Source: CAVWZH01 sp963765285 (GTDB lineage: Bacteria > Acidobacteriota > Terriglobia > Terriglobales > Acidobacteriaceae). From it: a DNA stretch of 64,000 nt. Shown piece after piece: positions 59,718 to 64,000 of the stretch; position 1 is the first letter of the stretch; every line of letters starts with the position of its first letter. The stretch is taken from positions 397,024-461,023 of the forward strand of contig CAVXVR010000002.1 in NCBI GenBank assembly GCA_963765285.1, read 5' to 3'. The notes under the pieces are model-generated. The model searched no databases, was not told where the DNA came from, and saw only the letters and a program-made list of their open reading frames with translations. The position numbers were made by a program, and so were the translations under genes.

Positions 59718-60022
59718 GAGTACCCACTCCAAGCTCTGCCACGATGCCCCGCCATTGCGTAGGTGACCGTCACATGGGGACGGGACGTGCCGCATGGCCC
59801 TAGGGGGGCTCCTTCAGTCCCAAGACCGCCTCAATGCCCGCTGCGTAGGGCCGAATGTATTTTGCGTTTATGAACTTTCCAGACCTTGACGCGGTGAGCT
59901 ACGCTGCTCACTCCAGAAAGTAGTCAACCAATCGGAGATTGAAAATCAAAATCCCCACCCTGTCCCTGCAAAAACCGCAGGGACAAGGTGGGGCACCCGA
60001 TTCATTCCAACTTCTCGAACCG
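59718..60022. other. gene-free gap after the transposase
   Basis: About 300 bases between the right REP and the gdhA stop. Apart from the hairpin at 59953-59999 I see no gene; a GTGAC-C-GTCAC palindrome near 59762-59772 does not have the spacing of the CRP-type sites. Confidence 0.5.
59953..59999 (-). terminator. gdhA: REP-derived hairpin acting as gdhA terminator
   Basis: Inverted arms of 17 bases with one mismatch (59953-59969 and 59977-59993) around a seven-base loop, followed on the minus strand by ATTTTGATTTTC. It begins 24 bases after the gdhA stop. Its outer head GGGTGCCCCA is the same as in the REP copies around the transposase, although the stem is different, so it seems to be a diverged REP reused as a terminator. 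Confidence 0.7.
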
Positions 60023-61423
60023 TTACACGAGTCCCTGATCCAGCATGGCGTTGGCGACCTTCACGAAGCCGCCGATGTTGGCGCCGTTCACCAGATTGCC
60101 CGGCGTGCCGTATTTCTCGGCCGTTTCGTAGCAGTTCTGGTGAATCGCGATCATGATTTTGTGCAGCCGGTCGTCCACTTCCTCGCGGGTCCAGCTCAGC
60201 CGTGCGCTGTTCTGGGCCATTTCGAGGCCGGAGGTGGCCACGCCGCCCGCGTTCGCGGCTTTGGCCGGGCCATACAGAATTCCCGCTTCCAGGAACATTC
60301 TGGTGGCTTCGAGCGTGCTCGGCATGTTCGCGCCTTCGGCAACCAGCTTCACGCCATTCTTAATGAGGTTCGCCGCATCCCTCGCAGCGATTTCATTTTG
60401 TGTGGCGCTCGGGAACGCGCAATCCGCCTTGATGTTCCACAGAGGATTGTGCTCCAGCTTCACGTCCGTAGGCATGAAGATGGCCTTCTTGTAGTGGTCT
60501 GCGTAGTCGCGAATGCGTCCACGCCGGTTGTTCTTGAGATCCATGATCCAGGCCAGCTTCTCGCGATCGATGCCGTCGGGATCATAGATGACGCCGTTTG
60601 AATCGGACACGGTCACCGGCTTCGCTCCCAGATCGAGCAACTTCTCAATCGTGTACTGGGAAACGTTGCCGCTGCCCGAGACCAGGCAGAGTTTGCCTTC
60701 CAGGGAATCCTTGCGCGTCTTCAGCATCTCGGAGGCGAAGTACACGCAGCCATAGCCGGTGGCTTCCGGACGAATCAGCGAACCGCCCCAGTTCAGGCCC
60801 TTGCCGGTCAGCACGCCGGTGAACTCGTTGCGCAGCCGCTTGTATTGGCCAAACAGGAAGCCGATTTCGCGGCCGCCCACGCCAATGTCGCCGGCCGGAA
60901 CGTCGGTATCCGGTCCGATGTGCCGCGCCAGTTCGGTCATGAAGCTCTGGCAGAAGCGCATCACTTCGTTGTCACTCTTGCCTTTGGGATCGAAATCCGA
61001 ACCGCCCTTGCCGCCGCCCATGGGCAGCGTGGTGAGCGAATTCTTGAACACTTGCTCGAATGCCAGGAACTTCAAGATTCCGAGGTTGACCGAGGCGTGG
61101 AAGCGCAGCCCGCCTTTATAGGGGCCGATGGCGCTATTCATCTCAATGCGGAAACCGCGATTGACTTGAATATTTCCCTGATCGTCGAACCAGGGAACGC
61201 GGAACATGATGACGCGCTCGGGTTCCACGATCCGTTCGAGAATCTTTGCCGCCCGGTATTCCGGATGCTTTCCCAGGACCAGCCGCAGGGACTCAAACAC
61301 TTCCTGCACCGCCTGATGGAATTCCGGCTCAGCCGGGTTCTTCGTCTTTACTGTAATCATTACCTCTTCGAGATAGTCGCCGGAATGCGTGGTTCTTGGC
61401 GGCGTCATGATGCCAGAAGTCAT
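60023..61423 (-). CDS. gdhA: glutamate dehydrogenase, hexameric 50-kDa type
   Basis: 466 residues. Interconverts glutamate and 2-oxoglutarate plus ammonia with NAD(P)H. RGFRIEMNSAIGPYKGGLRFHASVNLGILKFLAFEQ, catalytic Lys in LPMGGGKGGSDFDPKGKS, VPAGDIGVGGREIGFLFGQYKR and nucleotide motif LVSGSGNVSQYTIEKLL are present. ATG 61423 has GGAGGG seven bases upstream; the earlier ATG 61438 overlaps that site. A CRP/FNR-type dyad lies upstream and a REP-like terminator downstream, so it is a single-gene unit. It would recover or release ammonia in step with the ornithine/carbamoyl operon. Confidence 0.95.
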   Translation of the reverse strand: MTSGIMTPPRTTHSGDYLEEVMITVKTKNPAEPEFHQAVQEVFESLRLVLGKHPEYRAAKILERIVEPERVIMFRVPWFDDQGNIQVNRGFRIEMNSAIGPYKGGLRFHASVNLGILKFLAFEQVFKNSLTTLPMGGGKGGSDFDPKGKSDNEVMRFCQSFMTELARHIGPDTDVPAGDIGVGGREIGFLFGQYKRLRNEFTGVLTGKGLNWGGSLIRPEATGYGCVYFASEMLKTRKDSLEGKLCLVSGSGNVSQYTIEKLLDLGAKPVTVSDSNGVIYDPDGIDREKLAWIMDLKNNRRGRIRDYADHYKKAIFMPTDVKLEHNPLWNIKADCAFPSATQNEIAARDAANLIKNGVKLVAEGANMPSTLEATRMFLEAGILYGPAKAANAGGVATSGLEMAQNSARLSWTREEVDDRLHKIMIAIHQNCYETAEKYGTPGNLVNGANIGGFVKVANAMLDQGLV

Positions 61424-61505
61424 AGCAGTACCCTCCATGAGTACAACGCTTTGTCAGTGGGCCGTGGCGGGAGAAACAGCAGGTTTACGCTCGCCACGCG
61501 ACCCT

Positions 61506-61571
61506 ATTTAACTGTGCCGGTCGTAATTCTGGCTGTGATTCCTGTCACTGGGGGCCGTGATGGCAGAGCGA
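61506..61571 (-). promoter_or_regulatory. gdhA: CRP/FNR-type site and -10 upstream of gdhA
   Basis: TGTGA-TTCCTG-TCACT at 61534-61549 matches nine of ten dyad positions. On the minus strand a -10-like TTAAAT at 61506-61511 puts the start about 42 bases from its centre. A half-conserved second site (CGTGA-TGGCAG-AGCGA, 61556-61571) has its centre 22 bases further upstream, as at the other promoters. Confidence 0.55.
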
Positions 61572-62197
61572 GGGAAGACATATCCACAGTCCCTCCAACA
61601 TCATTCTGTACCCAATCTTTAAACTTGTGGTGGAAATTATGCGGCCAGTGGGTAGGGGCCCTATTCCAGCCGGTCCGCCCGCCTCATCATGCCCTGCTGA
61701 GCTATAGCCGCCGGCCTCCGATGGAAGCTTCTAGCCGCACACTGATCATTGAAATCATTGCAGGCGGCTTTTTGCTTCCTCGGCTGCAGTATTGGGCACG
61801 GCATGCTTGACTTCGTCTATCACTTCTTCATCGATAATCCCGGTGTGCCGCATTGTTGACCGGAGTTTTGCTTGGCATTTGATGTGCTTCTCGGTGCGTT
61901 CTTGATGGCGAGTCTGATAAGACACCGCGAACGAGTGTCCTTTGAGGAAAGGTAAAACGAACAGAGCGTAACCGTAGATGGTCGAACGCGTCAACGGCAG
62001 CAAATGCCGTAGCGATGCCAAAGCTGAAACCACGGGCTATGCGCGAGCGCCTCGTCGTGCTTTCTGTTCGCCGCAGCGAGGTCGCTTGCGCTCAGCGGTC
62101 TCGTGTCGGGCACCGCGAAGATGCGCTCTAGCCACTCGATTTCAGCAATGCTCTGTTCAGCGTCCACCCGTCACAATATCTAACAGAACGGCGCTGA
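61572..62197. other. gene-poor region between gdhA promoter and TPR fragment
   Basis: About 625 bases with no gene that I can support. A 92-codon minus-strand frame (61755-62033) has a plausible acidic end (GIIDEEVIDEVKHAV) but no family resemblance and a poor start. The composition of the other frames looks like decayed sequence. Confidence 0.4.
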
Positions 62198-63187
62198 GGT
62201 CAATTCGGAGCGCTCCGCGCAGAAACCAACCTTCAATCCGTTCCGCGCATCCACTTGATGCGCCACGGCGCGGTGGCCGCCAGCCGCCAGGGGCAGGCTT
62301 TCGAGGGAATCAAGCTCTTCAACCGCGCCCGCGAGCTGTTCATCCGCGACAAGAATCAGGTCTGGCCTTCGCTGATTGACTTGTATGAGGCCTTGGTCCT
62401 CCTTAACGAGGGCCGGCTGTTCGAAGCCCGCCGCCTGGCTGGCGCCGCCCGTGATTTCTTCATCACATCGTCCATGCGGAGCAAGGCCGCCCTCGCGGAA
62501 TTGCTGCTGGCACGCGTTGCACTCCGATTGAACGACACCCTCACCGCTCGTGCGCACTGCCAATCGGTTCTCGAGCAAGTCAACCAGATGGAATCCCCCA
62601 TGCTGGTTTACCAGGGCGAGTTTCTAATGGGCGCGGTCGAGCGGGCCGCCGGCAAGGACGACCTTGCCTATCAATCGTTTAACCGGGCACGCACGGCACT
62701 GGAAACCGTGCGTGGAAGCCTGCGCGGAGAAGAACTTAAAACCGCATTTTTTCAGAACAAGCTGGAAGTCTACGAAAACCTCGTCGACCTATGCCTGAGC
62801 GCACCCCAGAAGCTGGAAGAAGCATTCGAGTACATTCAGCAGTCGAAATCACGCAGCCTCATGGATCGCCTGGTTCAGCCGGTCCACGGGCCCTCCGACG
62901 CCGACGCTGGCCAAAGCGACCTGGTCCGTTCCATTCGCAACCTCCGCGAAGAGTTGAACTGGTACTACAACCTGATCGAACGCGAGCAACTGCAACCCGA
63001 GCAACGCTCGCCCGAGCGTATCCAGAAACTGGAACGACAGGCGCGGGCGCACGAGGACCATTTGGTGCGCCCCCTGCGCGGTGCGACTCTCGATGAGGCC
63101 AGCCATGCGGGTTTGCAAATGCCCGCCACTGTGCCACTCGAAAGGATTCGATCACTCCTCCCAACCGATACCAAAGCCATACGGTAG
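62198..63187 (+). pseudogene. fragment of a TPR/CHAT-domain protein
   Basis: A 330-codon open stretch without proper start or end. It encodes helical repeats (GIKLFNRARELFIRDKNQVWPSLIDLYEALVLLNEGRLFEARRLAGAARDFF, ELLLARVALRLNDTLTARAHCQSVL) and the linker typical of CHAT proteins (AFEYIQQSKSRSLMDRL, then LREELNWYYNLIE). It stops at LPLERIRSLLPTD-like sequence, just where the caspase-like CHAT protease domain should begin. No Shine-Dalgarno precedes the TTG/ATG near 62255. Both the N-terminal repeats and the protease domain are missing, so it is probably a relic. Confidence 0.65.
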
Positions 63188-63489
63188 TTGAAGAAGGAAC
63201 CTTTCTGAGCCCTGTTACATGCCGCGTTTCTTGACGGCCAGTGATGGGAGGCGCTAACTGCATGGGCTAGGCCTCCAAAGGGGAAACGCTTCTGGATTGT
63301 CTGCAACGGACGGAGTGAACTGTAGCGGCTTCCTTGCTCCAATTCACGCCCATCCTTCGCTCCTTTAAGAAGTATGTTGCCACGAATCGAGTATGCCCGG
63401 TGCTGACGGTCTAGGAGAATCCCGGAAATCGGAAATGGCTCCGATAGAACTCGACATTCACAAGACACCTCAACAGCCAGAGTATTGCG
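63188..63489. other. gene-free gap after the TPR/CHAT fragment
   Basis: 302 bases with no supported gene, RNA or repeat. No continuation of the CHAT domain was found in any frame here. Confidence 0.4.
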
Positions 63490-64000
63490 CTACTGCTCCA
63501 AAGTGTTGCGTATCGCGGTCAGAGCCTTCTGCAGATTCGACAACGAGCTACTAACCGCTGCTTTTCTGACGATAGAACCTTTCAAACCAGTCAAGCCCAC
63601 TTGCTCAGAGCCCATAGCCTTGATCAGGTAAAAACCGGGTTCGCCGGCGTTCTCGCCTGCGCGCACGCAGAAGGAAAGGTCAAGCGCGGTTTCGAAGTAA
63701 TGGCTGGAATAGAGCTGTTTTTCCGCGACGGCATAGATAACCGGCTCACCCGGCTTGCCACGCATGGTAATAAGGTGCACGATCCGTAGCGTCGGCTTCA
63801 ATCCGAATTTAACCTTGCTCCAGTAGAACGCGTCATCAGTATTGGCGGGCCTGTAATCCGGGTATTCAAGAAGGTAGCGATGGAAATCCGGAAGTTGCTC
63901 CGGCAACACTTTGGCATAGCTGAGCATATATGCGAATTGCTGGGGCACATCGGTCGGGTTGCGTTTGTCGTGGAAGACGCCAAGCGCTTGGTTGCCCTCT
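63490..64000 (-). CDS. hypothetical protein, 5' part beyond window
   Basis: The minus-strand frame is open to the window end and ends at 63490. The visible 169 residues include EGNQALGVFHDKRNPTDV near the edge, then FHRYLLEYPDYRPANTDDAFYWSKVKFGLKPTLRIVHL and KQLYSSHYFETALDLSFCVRAG. No transmembrane segment is seen in the visible part. I do not recognise the family, though KQLYSSHYFETALDL looks like a conserved core. An N-terminal signal peptide could lie outside the window. Confidence 0.65.
   Translation of the reverse strand, partial: EGNQALGVFHDKRNPTDVPQQFAYMLSYAKVLPEQLPDFHRYLLEYPDYRPANTDDAFYWSKVKFGLKPTLRIVHLITMRGKPGEPVIYAVAEKQLYSSHYFETALDLSFCVRAGENAGEPGFYLIKAMGSEQVGLTGLKGSIVRKAAVSSSLSNLQKALTAIRNTLEQ

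Noticed and set aside
59762..59772. GTGAC-C-GTCAC palindrome as another CRP/FNR-type site
   Set aside because: The half-sites are three bases closer than in the six regulon sites and no gene start or -10 follows at the right distance.
61755..62033. 92-codon minus-strand frame after gdhA
   Set aside because: No Shine-Dalgarno, no family resemblance and an odd hydrophobic start; not supported as a gene, though its acidic end leaves a little doubt.
1..64000. tRNA, rRNA, CRISPR arrays and prophage genes
   Set aside because: None seen by eye on either strand; a tRNAscan or CRISPR search was not possible, so short or degenerate ones could be missed.

Overview
The window looks like chromosomal DNA of a free-living, GC-rich Gram-negative bacterium. 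The best guess is Acidobacteriota: it has TolC/HlyD and beta-barrel envelope genes, many palindromic intergenic repeats, and several proteins that resemble acidobacterial families I remember. The phylum is an inference from recall. No rRNA, tRNA, CRISPR array or prophage was seen.

Layout. 1-9.4 kb: end of a tripartite efflux pump, an outer-membrane barrel, a chromate transporter, a Tat-exported hemerythrin, an aquaglyceroporin, a secreted alpha/beta hydrolase, an ABC1/UbiB-like kinase and a higBA toxin-antitoxin pair. 9.3-37.9 kb: a nearly unbroken minus-strand run of 13 genes that looks like a lipid-assembly operon. In transcription order it holds a small glycine-rich protein, AdhE, a STAS protein, a wax-ester-synthase-like acyltransferase, a membrane Fe-S ETF:quinone oxidoreductase, EtfB, EtfA, an acyl-CoA dehydrogenase, a 2856-residue PfaA-like synthase (KS-AT-KS-ACPx3-KR-DH), a eukaryotic-type single-chain acetyl-CoA carboxylase, a phosphopantetheinyl transferase, a lipase-like hydrolase and a GMC oxidoreductase. 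38.3-46.6 kb: a second acyl-CoA dehydrogenase, an acyl-CoA ligase, a repeat-built phasin-like protein divergent from phaR, a lipase and two poorly known genes. 46.8-61.4 kb: nitrogen and redox genes, namely ornithine carbamoyltransferase, carbamate kinase, a second carbamoyltransferase, ornithine aminotransferase, a cyclic-2,3-diphosphoglycerate-synthetase-like GTPase with two small zinc-ribbon proteins, an NfnAB/GltAD-like flavoprotein pair, a PEP/pyruvate-binding fusion, a REP-associated transposase and glutamate dehydrogenase. 61.4-64 kb: decayed sequence with a TPR/CHAT fragment and a partial unknown gene.

Two themes tie the window together. First, a CRP/FNR-type palindrome (TGTGA-N6-TCACA) recurs before six transcription units. 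In five of them it lies 41.5 bp from the start predicted by a -10-like hexamer (about 42 bp at gdhA), and three have a clear second site 22 bp further upstream. The targets (AdhE/lipid operon, carbamate kinase operon, NfnAB-like pair, Gdh) suggest a low-oxygen or fermentative regulon. Second, the lipid operon carries its own malonyl-CoA supply, carrier-protein activation, redox chain and neutral-lipid acyltransferase, so it could make and store an unusual secondary lipid. All three of its ACP domains have Thr where the phosphopantetheine Ser is expected.

Four otherwise intact genes (outer-membrane protein, wax synthase, phaR, lipase) each appear to contain one extra base. This points to assembly errors or to recent mutations.
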